A stretch of 63,243 nucleotides of DNA, taken from positions 1-63,243 of the forward strand of contig QCGL01000011.1 in assembly GCA_003279935.1 (NCBI GenBank). The letters run 5' to 3'. Within the stretch, counting starts at the first letter, position 1. Every line of letters begins with the position of its first letter. Source of the DNA: Prochlorococcus sp. AG-388-A04. Its GTDB lineage: Bacteria > Cyanobacteriota > Cyanobacteriia > PCC-6307 > Cyanobiaceae. Below are positions 9,222-18,396 of the stretch, piece after piece. Below the pieces are notes generated by a model, which did no database searches, was not told the DNA's origin, and saw only the letters and a list, made by a program, of their open reading frames with translations. The position numbers were made by a program, and so were the translations under genes.

Positions 9222-10747
9222 TTTTTTTCAATTCCTTTAAAAACGTTTTGCATACTCTGATCAGAAATAACTCTATGGGGTGCACCACTAAATATTTGTT
9301 CAAAATTAGAAAATGAATCTTTTATTTCAGGGCCTTGGCCAGTAATTATATATTCTCTTATCCTTTTATCATGCCATGAGCCTCTCATTTTAAAAACATT
9401 TATAGCTCTAGCCATCTCCCCTTTAATTTCAACGTATTGCAATAACAATATCGTATCTGTGATAGTTGAAATATGAGAGTCGGTAATAGAATGACTTCCC
9501 ATAAATTCTTCGGCAGTATTTGTGAAGAAACCGGCTATCTCTTCTTGTTTTGAATAACCAGTAACTCCAATTACAAATTGTCTAAAAGCATTCAAACTTA
9601 CTCCTCTAGCCAATGCTGAGAGAGAGTCAATTGCCAATCGCTTAGGTTTAAATTCATTTATTTGCGATTTTATAATCTGTAAGTGATCTTCTAAACCAGT
9701 TGATTCAGGATATGCACAAATTATTTTTAATAATCCGTCATTTTCCATCTTTTCAAAATCTATTCCCCAACTTGTGGCATTTCTATTTAGTTGAGCCCTA
9801 GATTCTTCATAGGCGAATAGTATAGCTCTTTCTTTATTGTTATAAGCATCTTCAATAAACTTTGATACCAGCATAGTTTTACCTGTACCAGTCGCGCCAG
9901 TTGCCAGAATTATTGAATCCTGAAAATAACCACCTCCACACATATCATCAAGATCTTTAACTCCTGAACTTATTCTTATATTTGAGGATCTTTGCGTTAA
10001 TCTCATCGCCCCTAAGGCAAAAACAATTATGCCATCATTCCCCATTGTGAAAGGAAACTCTCCTTTCATATGTACGGTGCCTCTCAACTTTAAAACTTCT
10101 AAAGTTCTTCTTCTTTTCTCTGCCTCAAGAACATTTCTAAGTAGTACGACATTATCAGATACAAATTCCTCAACGCCATAACGAGCTATTGGGCCATAAT
10201 CATCCACCCTTTCTGTCGTCATTACGGTGGTAACTCCTATTTCTTTTAATCTCGCAATAAGTCTAAAAATCTCTCTTCTAACAACGTAAATAGCATCATA
10301 CTGCTGAAACACAGCAGTAATTGAGTCTATCGCTACTCTCTTAGCTTTATATTTTCTAATCGCATAACTAATCCTTTCAATCAAACCTGAAAGATCAAAA
10401 TTACCAGCAACATCTTGACCGTCAGGATCAGGTGAAGCGTCCAAAATAAAAAGTTTATTTTGATCAATTAATTTCTGTAAATCCCAACCAAAGCTAGCTG
10501 CATTTCTAATAATATCTAAAGGTGATTCCTCAAAGGTAATAAAAATTCCAGGCTCATCAAAATTACAAATCCCATGATGTAAATATTGTAGAGAAAAAAC
10601 AGTTTTACCAGTTCCAGATGTCCCACTAACAAGAGTACTTCTCGCAGCAGGCAAGCCTCCCCTACAAACATCATCAAAGCCCTCAATTCCAGTAGGTATT
10701 TTCTGGACTTGCATTTTAATTGATTTACTAATTTTTTTATCCTTCAT
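9218..10747 (-). CDS. kaiC: Circadian clock ATPase/autokinase KaiC
   Basis: Core cyanobacterial timing protein: two fused RecA/DnaB-like domains forming a double hexamer. 509 aa. The CI Walker A, GTSGTGKT, is at 42-49; the CII Walker A, GATGTGKT, is in the second half. The phosphorylation segment HSITDSHISTITDTI is intact, so the Ser-Thr pair (S431/T432 in Synechococcus) and the preceding Thr are all present, followed by FKMRGSWHDK and the C-terminal tail. ATG start at 10747; kaiB lies upstream on the same strand after a 61-bp gap. kaiA is absent (see findings). Confidence 0.97.
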   Translation of the reverse strand: MKDKKISKSIKMQVQKIPTGIEGFDDVCRGGLPAARSTLVSGTSGTGKTVFSLQYLHHGICNFDEPGIFITFEESPLDIIRNAASFGWDLQKLIDQNKLFILDASPDPDGQDVAGNFDLSGLIERISYAIRKYKAKRVAIDSITAVFQQYDAIYVVRREIFRLIARLKEIGVTTVMTTERVDDYGPIARYGVEEFVSDNVVLLRNVLEAEKRRRTLEVLKLRGTVHMKGEFPFTMGNDGIIVFALGAMRLTQRSSNIRISSGVKDLDDMCGGGYFQDSIILATGATGTGKTMLVSKFIEDAYNNKERAILFAYEESRAQLNRNATSWGIDFEKMENDGLLKIICAYPESTGLEDHLQIIKSQINEFKPKRLAIDSLSALARGVSLNAFRQFVIGVTGYSKQEEIAGFFTNTAEEFMGSHSITDSHISTITDTILLLQYVEIKGEMARAINVFKMRGSWHDKRIREYIITGQGPEIKDSFSNFEQIFSGAPHRVISDQSMQNVFKGIEKN

Positions 10748-10808
10748 AGATTTTTGTCAGGAAAATTATTCTATAACTATTGGTATATTTTAATTATAAA
10801 AGTTTTTA

Positions 10809-11132
10809 TTAATTTTTTGTACCTCCACTATATTCACTCTCTGATAATTCATCAAAAAGTAAATCTAATCCAATTAAAACCTTTTCTCTATCCGATAAAT
10901 CACCAATTATTCTTCTTACAGGAGGAGGTAAAATCTTTGCAAGAGTTGGGGTTGCCAAAATCTTATCTTCTTCAGCAAGTTGCGGTTGTTTAAGAACATC
11001 TATTACTTTTAAAGCATAAACTCCTTTAAATTCATTCTCTAGAATTTCTTTAAGAGTATTCAAAGCCCTCATTGAATTGGGCGTATTACCTGCTACGTAA
11101 AGTTTTAAAATATATGTTTTTCTTGCTACCAT
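10809..11132 (-). CDS. kaiB: Circadian clock protein KaiB
   Basis: Thioredoxin-like, fold-switching partner that binds KaiC's CI ring. 107 aa from the ATG at 11132 ([20 protein letters not shown]); an upstream TTG at 11147 would only add five non-conserved residues. The segments [25 protein letters not shown] and [20 protein letters not shown] match KaiB. It is co-directional with kaiC. The 145 bp upstream, up to rplU, leaves no room for kaiA. Confidence 0.96.
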   Translation of the reverse strand: MVARKTYILKLYVAGNTPNSMRALNTLKEILENEFKGVYALKVIDVLKQPQLAEEDKILATPTLAKILPPPVRRIIGDLSDREKVLIGLDLLFDELSESEYSGGTKN

Positions 11133-11277
11133 TAGTTGAAACCTCAAATTTAATGAAAGAATTTAATAATAAACCTTGACTAATTACACTATAAAATAAG
11201 AAAATTAATAAACATTCAAGACTGCTAAAAAGGCTTAATCAAATTAATATATTTGAGCCTCTAGGCGTCCTCATTAT

Positions 11278-11718
11278 ATGACTTCTTCCAAAAAACCTTC
11301 TAACAGTTCTGCAAAAAATGAAAATTTGTATGCAATAGCTGAAACATCAGGCCAACAATTCTGGTTTGAAGTTGATAAATATTATGATATTGACAGGTTA
11401 AATGCTAAAGAAAAAGATAAAATTACTATTGATAAAATCCTCCTAATAAAAGATAAAGAGAATATTTCACTTGGTCAGCCTTACGTAAAAAATGCAAAAA
11501 TTGAACTAGAAGTGGTTTCACATAAAAGAGATAAAAAAATAATCGTATATAAAATGCGTCCTAAAAAGAAGACACGTAGAAAAATGGGCCACAGACAAGA
11601 GCTCACAAGAGTTATGGTAAAATCTATATCAATTACAAAAAGTGCTCCTAAAACATCTTCAAAAACTGAAGTCAAAAAAAAGAGCACTAGCCCAAAGGCC
11701 TCAAATCCCGAAAACTAA
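11278..11718 (+). CDS. rplU: 50S ribosomal protein L21
   Basis: Large-subunit protein that contacts 23S rRNA. 146 aa: an L21 core (YAIAETSGQQFWFEV near the start, VVSHKRDKKIIVYKMRPKKKTRRKMGHRQ later, in separate segments) with a Ser/Lys-rich tail of about 35 residues and a 15-residue N-terminal extension. It is therefore longer than E. coli L21 (103), as in other marine picocyanobacteria. Followed 9 bases later by rpmA, the classic L21-L27 pair. Confidence 0.96.
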   Translation: MTSSKKPSNSSAKNENLYAIAETSGQQFWFEVDKYYDIDRLNAKEKDKITIDKILLIKDKENISLGQPYVKNAKIELEVVSHKRDKKIIVYKMRPKKKTRRKMGHRQELTRVMVKSISITKSAPKTSSKTEVKKKSTSPKASNPEN

Positions 11719-11727
11719 TTTTTACTA

Positions 11728-11988
11728 ATGGCACATAAAAAAGGTACCGGATCAACCAGAAATGGAAGAGATTCAAATTCTAAAAGACTAGGAGTTAAAG
11801 CTTATGGAGGAGAAAAAGTATTAGCAGGATCAATCATAATCCGTCAAAGAGGTACTTCCTTTTTACCAGGAATTAATGTTGGGAAAGGAAAGGATGATAC
11901 ACTTTTCGCCCTAAAAGAGGGAACAGTAAGCTTTGACAGTATTAAAAGGAATTTAAGAAACAGAAAAAGAGTAAATGTAGTTGTTTAA
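11728..11988 (+). CDS. rpmA: 50S ribosomal protein L27
   Basis: Large-subunit protein near the peptidyl-transferase centre. 86 aa. It starts [20 protein letters not shown], the standard L27 N-terminus with no leader to be cleaved, followed by [21 protein letters not shown] and the [12 protein letters not shown] segment. The final stop overlaps the stop of the opposite-strand methyltransferase by 3 bases. Confidence 0.97.
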   Translation: MAHKKGTGSTRNGRDSNSKRLGVKAYGGEKVLAGSIIIRQRGTSFLPGINVGKGKDDTLFALKEGTVSFDSIKRNLRNRKRVNVVV

Positions 11989-12722
11989 ATCTTTTTATAA
12001 GATCTTGTCGTGATAAGAATAGGATGAAAAACTTCTATAAATTTTGATTGTAGAGTCTTAAAAAATCGCTCAACAATTTGCTCATCATCAACATGAAAGG
12101 GATATTCGTTATTTTCTCCTTTATAAAAGTACCAATTAAATAATCCAATTGACTCAGGACCCATAATTTTATGAAAGGTATCAAGATGAAAAGCTGGATC
12201 AGATAAATGCTCTAATACATCAAGGCAGACGATCGTATCAAATGTAGAGATTGTTGTTTCCTGGATTGTTTTACAAAAAGTTAGTTTATTACCCACTCCA
12301 AGTTTTTTAGCCCTATATTCAACAAAATCTCTATTTGTTTGATTAATATCAACGAAAAAAACATGCTCAACCTTTGTAGACATGGCATTAGCTAAAGCAT
12401 GCGTACCAATCCCTCCACCAAAATCTAAGACCAAGTTTCTTGAAAATCTCTGCTGAAGTTTTAACGTGTCAGCAATATAATCCTTACTTGAAATATGCCA
12501 GGCGGCCAAATCTGCCAAATGCTTATCTCCAACAATTTCTTTATAAAAGTCTTCAGCCTCACTTAAACTACCCCCGAGATGAAGATTGGCTAAATCCATC
12601 TTTGCGTTTTCTAGGAACCCATCCAAATCACCCTGCTCGATAGACAAAAATTCCATTAAGTGTGATTTCAAATCAAAAGCATCATCTATAAATTCTTTTA
12701 TTATGAAATCATCTTTTTTCAA
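11985..12722 (-). CDS. Class I SAM-dependent methyltransferase, substrate unknown
   Basis: 245 aa. A Rossmann methyltransferase core is visible: motif [19 protein letters not shown] near residue 100, the acidic end of strand 2 in HVFFVDIN, and motif IV-like [13 protein letters not shown]. The first 90 residues are helical and not diagnostic. The apparent start is TTG at 12722; the next Met is residue 23. Nothing in the neighbours identifies the substrate. Confidence 0.75.
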   Translation of the reverse strand: MKKDDFIIKEFIDDAFDLKSHLMEFLSIEQGDLDGFLENAKMDLANLHLGGSLSEAEDFYKEIVGDKHLADLAAWHISSKDYIADTLKLQQRFSRNLVLDFGGGIGTHALANAMSTKVEHVFFVDINQTNRDFVEYRAKKLGVGNKLTFCKTIQETTISTFDTIVCLDVLEHLSDPAFHLDTFHKIMGPESIGLFNWYFYKGENNEYPFHVDDEQIVERFFKTLQSKFIEVFHPILITTRSYKKI

Positions 12723-12799
12723 TTTCTTACTTTAATAATTCCTTATTTAAAAATAATAAAATAGTAAGAAATAGTTCTCATAGGAATCTTAATATTAAA

Positions 12800-13717
12800 A
12801 TGGAAATTAAAGATGGATTTATAGCAATAAATAAAGAGAAAGGATTAACCTCTCATGATTGCGTTAAACAAATAAGGAAATTATTAGGTACCAAAAAAGT
12901 TGGTCACACAGGTACTTTAGATCCAGATGTAACAGGTACTTTACCAATTGCGATAGGCAGTGCTACAAGATTTATTCAATATTTACCTCAAGGCAAAACC
13001 TATATTGGCCAAATCCAATTAGGCATAAGAACAAAAACTGATGATATGCAAGGCGAAATTCTTAACAAAAAAGATTGGCCTGTTTTAAGCCATAAGCAAT
13101 TAGATAAATATTTAAATAACTTCAGAGGTATTATCCAACAAGTACCTCCCAGAGTATCTAGTGTTCACGTTAATGGAGAAAGAGCATACAAAAAAGCTTT
13201 TAAAAATGAGGAATTTGAATTAAAACCAAAAGAGGTAGAAATAGAAGAATTAGTTCTAAACAAATGGGATCAAATAAATGGAATATTAGAAATAAAAGTG
13301 TCTTGTTCCTCAGGAACTTATATAAGATCCATCGCTAGAGATTTGGGCAGGATCTTAGATTCTGAGGGTTGTCTTTTGAAACTTAAAAGGATTTCGGCTT
13401 GTGGATTCCATGAGAAAAATTCTATAAAGATATCTGATCTAAGTGATCATAATGACAAAAACGCACCTTTTATTATTCCCACAATTTCTGCTCTTGATCA
13501 TATTTCAACACTAGTTTTAGCTAATCAAGAAGAAATTAACTTTTGGCAAACAGGAAGAATAATTAAATTTGATGCTAATAATTTTGTTAAAAGCCGCTCT
13601 TTTGATTACAAAAAACCAATAAAAATTATTGACAGTAACAAAATCCTATTAGGAATGGGTTTTATTAATGAAGAAAAAACTACATTACATCCCAAATTAG
13701 TTCTTAATGCAAAATAA
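12800..13717 (+). CDS. truB: tRNA pseudouridine(55) synthase TruB
   Basis: Makes pseudouridine 55 in the T-loop of tRNAs. 305 aa. [16 protein letters not shown] contains the catalytic aspartate (Asp41). [32 protein letters not shown] and [16 protein letters not shown] are the other TruB blocks. The C-terminal 80 residues are the weakly conserved accessory part. Divergent from the methyltransferase gene. Confidence 0.95.
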   Translation: MEIKDGFIAINKEKGLTSHDCVKQIRKLLGTKKVGHTGTLDPDVTGTLPIAIGSATRFIQYLPQGKTYIGQIQLGIRTKTDDMQGEILNKKDWPVLSHKQLDKYLNNFRGIIQQVPPRVSSVHVNGERAYKKAFKNEEFELKPKEVEIEELVLNKWDQINGILEIKVSCSSGTYIRSIARDLGRILDSEGCLLKLKRISACGFHEKNSIKISDLSDHNDKNAPFIIPTISALDHISTLVLANQEEINFWQTGRIIKFDANNFVKSRSFDYKKPIKIIDSNKILLGMGFINEEKTTLHPKLVLNAK

Positions 13718-13721
13718 CTTT

Positions 13722-14915
13722 TTATAAGTAATTTTTGCTAAACGGTTTAATTCTTACACCCTTATAAAAATGTTTTAATATTCTTTCTGCTTTTTGACCT
13801 TTAGAAGCCATATATCTTGCACCCCACTGACTCATCCCTACACCATGGCCAGAGCCTTGACCAAAAACTATTAAAGTTTTTTCAATAGGATTATTGGAAT
13901 TATCATTATCGGAAATATATTTTTTATCTTCAATGAATTTAAACCTCATAAAAGTACTTTTCAGATTCATTCTTTTTCTAATATCAACTCCTGATATTTG
14001 ATCAGAGCCATATTTTCCAAAAATTTGCACATTTTTTACTCTCCCAGTATTAGTTATATTCAAAATCTCAATTTTTTTAATTCCTCCAATTTCAGGGAAT
14101 AATTTTTGTAATTCTCCGCTTGAGAATTTTTTTTTCCATTGTAGTTTTGGATTATTTCTATCAAAATCTCTAACGCTTGATAAATAAGGATATTCATTCT
14201 TCCAAACATCTTGACTATTTTCTGTCATACCCCCTGAACTACTGTGAAACAAGGCATTAATCAATTTATTTTTATATGTCAAAACTATTGATCTTGTACT
14301 TCTTACTGCCCTTACAGTTTTATAGGTTCTTGATTCCAAGCCATTATAAACTTGATTTTTCTGAGTAGAATCAATATCATAAATTTGATTTCCTTTTTGT
14401 TTTAAAGCATAAGTCCTTGAAGCAATAGCCTGTGCTTTTAATGCCTCTAACGGCCATTTAGCTGGCATCTCTGAGCCAACAACACTACTCAGATACTTTT
14501 CGATTCCAAGGATATTAATCACTAATATCTCAGACTCAAGAACTAATAGATTTAAAATTCCTGAATATCTTTTCTGGCCAACCCAAATACCTCTACCATC
14601 AGAAGATTTAACTACTAATTTTACTTTATTTTTTAAATCATAGATTTTTTGTTTGTTCTTATCAAAAAATAATGATGTTGTATTATTTTCTTTTTTTACA
14701 GTCAAACCTTTAATTTTTTTATTTGAGAATTTTTGCCCTTTAATAATTAATGGAATTGATTTATCAGATCTTATCCTTAAATTTCTGTTTTTTGATATTA
14801 GAACTCTGATTAATGGTTCTCTGGAGGCGGATACAGATTGATTCTGAAAAAGACAAAAAACTATAATCCCAATTAAACATAATTTATTAGAGATTTTTAT
14901 AGTTTTTAAAATCAC
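13722..14915 (-). CDS. SpoIID/LytB-domain exported protein
   Basis: 397 aa with an N-terminal hydrophobic segment (about 9-30), so probably exported. The SpoIID/LytB core is at about 140-390: YLSSVVGSEMPAKWPLEALKAQA, given here only as a position, holds the conserved catalytic-type Glu; further blocks are ASRTYALKQK, VRSTRSIVLTY, HSSSGGMTE and GQGSGHGVGMSQWGARYMA. In Bacillus, SpoIID is a lytic transglycosylase on denuded peptidoglycan. Cyanobacterial homologues are common and unassigned, so a cell-wall role is inference. GTG start. Confidence 0.85.
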   Translation of the reverse strand: MILKTIKISNKLCLIGIIVFCLFQNQSVSASREPLIRVLISKNRNLRIRSDKSIPLIIKGQKFSNKKIKGLTVKKENNTTSLFFDKNKQKIYDLKNKVKLVVKSSDGRGIWVGQKRYSGILNLLVLESEILVINILGIEKYLSSVVGSEMPAKWPLEALKAQAIASRTYALKQKGNQIYDIDSTQKNQVYNGLESRTYKTVRAVRSTRSIVLTYKNKLINALFHSSSGGMTENSQDVWKNEYPYLSSVRDFDRNNPKLQWKKKFSSGELQKLFPEIGGIKKIEILNITNTGRVKNVQIFGKYGSDQISGVDIRKRMNLKSTFMRFKFIEDKKYISDNDNSNNPIEKTLIVFGQGSGHGVGMSQWGARYMASKGQKAERILKHFYKGVRIKPFSKNYL

Positions 14916-15001
14916 TATGTCTGAAAAACAAATTTTGTATTTGCCTTAGTTTGACTAAAAGTTTAGATTAAATCTAGATATCAAAATAAAAATATTTATA
15001 A

Positions 15002-15940
15002 GTGAACATTACTTTCTTAGGAACAAGCTCTGGGGTGCCAACCTTAACAAGAAATGTCTCATCATTAGCACTTAAATTATCTCAAACAGCTGAAGTATGG
15101 CTTTTTGACTGCGGAGAAGGAACTCAACATCAGCTAATGAAGAGTAATATAAAATCTTCACAAATTAAGAAGATATTTATTACTCATATGCATGGTGATC
15201 ATATATATGGTTTGCCAGGTCTTTTAGCTACATTAGGCCTATCAGGTAATAGTAATGGTATTGAAATTTATGGTCCTTCAGAGTTAAAAAGTTTTGTAAC
15301 TTCTGCGCTTGAAAGCAGCTTTTGCAAATTGTCATTTCCTTTACGTTTTCGAGAAGTTGAAGATTTCGCCTCATTAAATAAAATTTTATTTGAAAACGAT
15401 AAGTTAAAAGTTCATTGTGCCTGCCTTAAGCATAGGCTACCTGCTTATGGTTATCGTGTGAGCGAGAAAGATAAGCCAGGAGTATTCGATATCAAAAAAG
15501 CAGAAGATTCAAATATTCCTCCCGGGCCTATATATTCAGAATTACAAGCAGGTAAAACAGTTCAATTGAAAGATGGGAGATCTTTTAATGGGCAAGATTT
15601 TTGTGGTCCTCCTAGAAAAGGTGAAAGTTTTGTTTACTGTACTGATACAGTTTTTAGCGAATCAGCAGTTAACTTATCTAAAAATGCTGATTTACTAGTT
15701 CATGAATCTACATTTTCAAAAGAAGATGAAAAAATGGCTTACGAAAAATTACATTCGACAACAATAATGGCAGCAAAAACTGCACTATTGTCTAACGTCA
15801 AGAAATTAATTATCACACATTTAAGCCCAAGATATACTCAAAGAAGTCCAATCAAGCCAAGCGATTTGCTAAAAGAAGCTCAAAAAATCTTCCCTAATAC
15901 TTATCTTGCTAAAGATTTTTTAACCGCAGAAATTAAATAA
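15002..15940 (+). CDS. rnz: Ribonuclease Z
   Basis: Zinc endonuclease that cuts the 3' trailer from tRNA precursors. That matters here because the tRNA gene in this window encodes no CCA end. 312 aa; metallo-beta-lactamase motif [13 protein letters not shown] with His62, His64, Asp66 and His67. Also [10 protein letters not shown] at the start, YCTDTVF, LVHESTF and [10 protein letters not shown] near the end. GTG start at 15002. Confidence 0.95.
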   Translation: MNITFLGTSSGVPTLTRNVSSLALKLSQTAEVWLFDCGEGTQHQLMKSNIKSSQIKKIFITHMHGDHIYGLPGLLATLGLSGNSNGIEIYGPSELKSFVTSALESSFCKLSFPLRFREVEDFASLNKILFENDKLKVHCACLKHRLPAYGYRVSEKDKPGVFDIKKAEDSNIPPGPIYSELQAGKTVQLKDGRSFNGQDFCGPPRKGESFVYCTDTVFSESAVNLSKNADLLVHESTFSKEDEKMAYEKLHSTTIMAAKTALLSNVKKLIITHLSPRYTQRSPIKPSDLLKEAQKIFPNTYLAKDFLTAEIK

Positions 15941-15999
15941 ACTGCAACAGTTCGTGAGCAGTAGGGTTGTAAATGACCAACCCATGAAATAATAGTCTT

Positions 16000-16578
16000 A
16001 TGGTTTTTTTTAATTTGATGTCGATCGAAATGGTTTCTATTTTTTCATCACTAAACAAGTCTTTCAAAAGACTTCTTATTTTTCTTCCATTGATTATTGG
16101 TTTACTTCTTAATCCAATCTCTGCAAATGCACTTTATCCAAGTGATCCTTCATCAGTAGATGGATTAAAAGAAGATCTTCATGGTGCAGATCTTCAAAAT
16201 AATGAATATGTAAAATATGATTTATCTAATCAAGATTTAGGCGAAGCCAACCTACAAGGTGCCTATATGAGCGTAACAACTGCCAAGAACTCTAGTTTCA
16301 AAGGTGCCAATATGAAAGATCTTATTGCCTATGCAACTCGTTTTGATAATGCTGATTTTTCAGATGCAAATCTGACAAATGGCGAGCTTATGAAAAGTGT
16401 TTTCGACGGAGCAACTATAGATGGAGCAGACTTTACTAATGCGAATCTTGATTTAAAAACAAGAAAATCATTATGCGAAAGGGCCTCTGGAACAAATTCA
16501 CAGACAGGTGTTGATACTTTCGAGAGTCTTGAATGCTCAGGTTTAAAAGGTTATATGCCTCCAAAACCAAAAGCTTAA
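16000..16578 (+). CDS. Pentapeptide-repeat protein with export signal
   Basis: 192 aa. A hydrophobic signal (about residues 28-46, ending PISANA) precedes a beta-helix of A(D/N)LxX repeats from about 60 to 155 (GADLQN, EANLQG, GANMKD, NADFSD, ANLTNG). Proteins of this form are found in the thylakoid lumen of cyanobacteria (known); the function is unknown. Met7 or Met11 could be the true start, which would shorten the region before the signal. A strong terminator follows at 16612-16637. Confidence 0.8.
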   Translation: MVFFNLMSIEMVSIFSSLNKSFKRLLIFLPLIIGLLLNPISANALYPSDPSSVDGLKEDLHGADLQNNEYVKYDLSNQDLGEANLQGAYMSVTTAKNSSFKGANMKDLIAYATRFDNADFSDANLTNGELMKSVFDGATIDGADFTNANLDLKTRKSLCERASGTNSQTGVDTFESLECSGLKGYMPPKPKA

Positions 16579-16586
16579 AAAATACT

Positions 16587-16952
16587 TTAAATACTTTCTG
16601 GCAACACATTACCAGGTTCTTTTGAGCCTGGTTTTTTGCTATACCACCATTCTTGGATTTCTGAAGAAAACTTCTTTGAGAAGAGAGTTATTACAGTTTC
16701 TACAGGTTTTGATCCTGGCTCTAAAATTTGAACCGAATACGATGGACATTTCCTTGAGGCCATATCTGCGACAAATCTAGCTCCTATCCTCCTCCAGCTG
16801 GGCTCTTTACTGCGCCAAGCAAGCCTAGAACAAGGCCAAGGCAACTCTTCCCTATCATATAGTCTGCAACAGGGTCCAATCACTTTATAGCTGAATTGAC
16901 CACCGTAACTTGATTTAATTGCATCGGTTTTAAAAAATTCAAATTTATTCAT
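16587..16952 (-). CDS. Conserved-type hypothetical protein, Cys/Trp-rich
   Basis: 121 aa, no recognised family. Composition looks like a folded soluble protein: VIGPCCRLYDREELPWPC holds three cysteines, CSRLAWRSKEPSWRRIG is basic and Trp-rich, and there is another Cys at MASRKCPSY. Real coding is supported by the ATG start, the length and the unusual Trp/Cys content for such AT-rich DNA. The last residues (KPGSKEPG) are also the terminator of the facing gene. Confidence 0.7.
   Translation of the reverse strand: MNKFEFFKTDAIKSSYGGQFSYKVIGPCCRLYDREELPWPCSRLAWRSKEPSWRRIGARFVADMASRKCPSYSVQILEPGSKPVETVITLFSKKFSSEIQEWWYSKKPGSKEPGNVLPESI
16612..16637 (+). terminator. Rho-independent terminator of the pentapeptide gene
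   Basis: 8-bp stem CCAGGTTC / GAGCCTGG (one G-T pair), TTTT loop, followed by six T. It lies 33 bases after the pentapeptide stop and entirely inside the 3' end of the opposite-strand gene 16587-16952. Confidence 0.85.
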
Positions 16953-16967
16953 TTATCGCATAAAAAA

Positions 16968-16988
16968 GCCACCTCATATGAGAGTGGC
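16968..16988 (-). terminator. Terminator downstream of petF
   Basis: Stem GCCAC / GTGGC enclosing the palindrome CTCATATGAG with one bulged base. On the minus strand it is followed by a run of six T, so it should end petF transcripts. Confidence 0.75.
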
Positions 16989-17033
16989 AGAAAAAATTTA
17001 ATAAAACAACCTAATAGAGTTATTTTTTATAAA

Positions 17034-17333
17034 TTAATAAAGTTCTTCTTCAGCATGAGTAGTAATTGTTACATCTGAAGATGGATATGCAACACAGGTA
17101 AGGACAAAACCAGCTTCTAGTTGATCATCATCTAAAAAACTTTGATCAGATTGATCCACAGTACCTGATGTGATTTTACCTGCACAAGTAGAACAGGCTC
17201 CTGCTCTGCAAGAATACGGCAGATCAACGCCTTGTTCTTCAGCAGCATCTAGAATGTACTGATCGTCAGGTACTTCAATTGTAGAATTGAGACCTTCACT
17301 TTCACTGATAAGTGTAACTTTGTAAGAAGCCAT
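17034..17333 (-). CDS. petF: Plant-type [2Fe-2S] ferredoxin
   Basis: Soluble electron carrier from photosystem I to FNR and other reductases. 99 aa. The cluster motif [12 protein letters not shown] (C-x4-C-x2-C) is followed about 29 residues later by the fourth ligand in [10 protein letters not shown]. The acidic surface and the final EEELY are typical of cyanobacterial ferredoxin I. Followed by its own terminator. Confidence 0.96.
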   Translation of the reverse strand: MASYKVTLISESEGLNSTIEVPDDQYILDAAEEQGVDLPYSCRAGACSTCAGKITSGTVDQSDQSFLDDDQLEAGFVLTCVAYPSSDVTITTHAEEELY

Positions 17334-17477
17334 TTAAATTAAAAATTGATGGTAAAAAATTTACCGTTAATACTTTTTTAACATTGTTTGTAAGCATTTG
17401 TGTGTAAAGGGTGTAAAAAATGAAACAAAGCAATGAGAAAAGGGGGTTACATTAGAAAAACTTATGTATTTATAAGA

Positions 17478-18380
17478 TTAGGGGATTTTTTGTGCTGTAA
17501 TGCACACCCAATCTTTTTTAGAAGATACATCATTTATTTGCAAATTACTAGCATTTAATAATTTAATAATTTCATCTTTTTGTGAATTCAATATCCCACT
17601 TAAAATTACTTTCCCATCAATTTTAAGGCAATTACGAATGTCAGGGATTATGCCTTTTATAACTTCTGCAAGAATATTACACAAAATAAAATCAAAATTT
17701 TTCAAAGTATATTTTGAAACCAATGAATCAAATGGTCCAAGATAAGTCTTTAGATCATCTAGTGTGCCGAAATTTAGCCGAAAATTAGATTCCGTTGAAT
17801 TTATAGCCAGATAATCATTATCTAAAGCATAAATTTCGTTTGCACCAAAACATTTAGCAGCAATACTAAGAATACCGCTACCAGAACCTATATCTAATAT
17901 TTTCTTACTAGATAATGAAATCTTTTCCAATTCTTCTAAGCAAAGAGATGTCGTGGGATGACTTCCTGTACCAAAAGCTGCTCCAGGATCTATTTTAATA
18001 ACTTTCTTATTTTTATATTCCTCTGGTAATTCAAGCCAAAAAGGTAATATAAGTAAGTTATCCCCTACAAGTTCAGGTCCCCAATATTTCTTCCAGCTTG
18101 ATATCCAATCTTCCTGTTCAATAAGATTCCACTCAAAACAATTGGTTTGATAATTATTTTTATCTAAAACCTCTTTAATATTTTTTACAAGTTTAATTCT
18201 TAAGCTTTCTGACCAATTTAAATTTGGAAGCCAAATTATTACTTTTTTATTATTTTTATTATTTAATAAAATTTCAAATGCGTAACTAGATATACCTAAG
18301 TCATTTAATTTCCAAATAATAATTTCTTCTAAATTAGTTTCTATTTCAAAGGTAAGTTCAAACCAATTTTTTATTTCCAT
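17478..18380 (-). CDS. prmA: Ribosomal protein L11 methyltransferase
   Basis: Trimethylates ribosomal protein L11 with SAM. 300 aa. The catalytic domain carries [34 protein letters not shown] and [13 protein letters not shown], which are PrmA blocks. The N-terminal 110 residues are the L11-recognition domain. The stop lies about 144 bp upstream of petF; serA is 16 bp upstream on the same strand, so serA-prmA is probably an operon. Confidence 0.93.
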   Translation of the reverse strand: MEIKNWFELTFEIETNLEEIIIWKLNDLGISSYAFEILLNNKNNKKVIIWLPNLNWSESLRIKLVKNIKEVLDKNNYQTNCFEWNLIEQEDWISSWKKYWGPELVGDNLLILPFWLELPEEYKNKKVIKIDPGAAFGTGSHPTTSLCLEELEKISLSSKKILDIGSGSGILSIAAKCFGANEIYALDNDYLAINSTESNFRLNFGTLDDLKTYLGPFDSLVSKYTLKNFDFILCNILAEVIKGIIPDIRNCLKIDGKVILSGILNSQKDEIIKLLNASNLQINDVSSKKDWVCITAQKIP

Positions 18381-18396
18381 TAACTACTCAAATTAT

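Noticed and set aside
10754..10993. Plus-strand open frame of 79 codons
   Set aside because: Antisense to kaiB and its 3' gap; no coding character.
11133..11147. TTG-started N-terminal extension of KaiB
   Set aside because: KaiB proteins begin at MVARKTY; the ATG at 11132 fits better.
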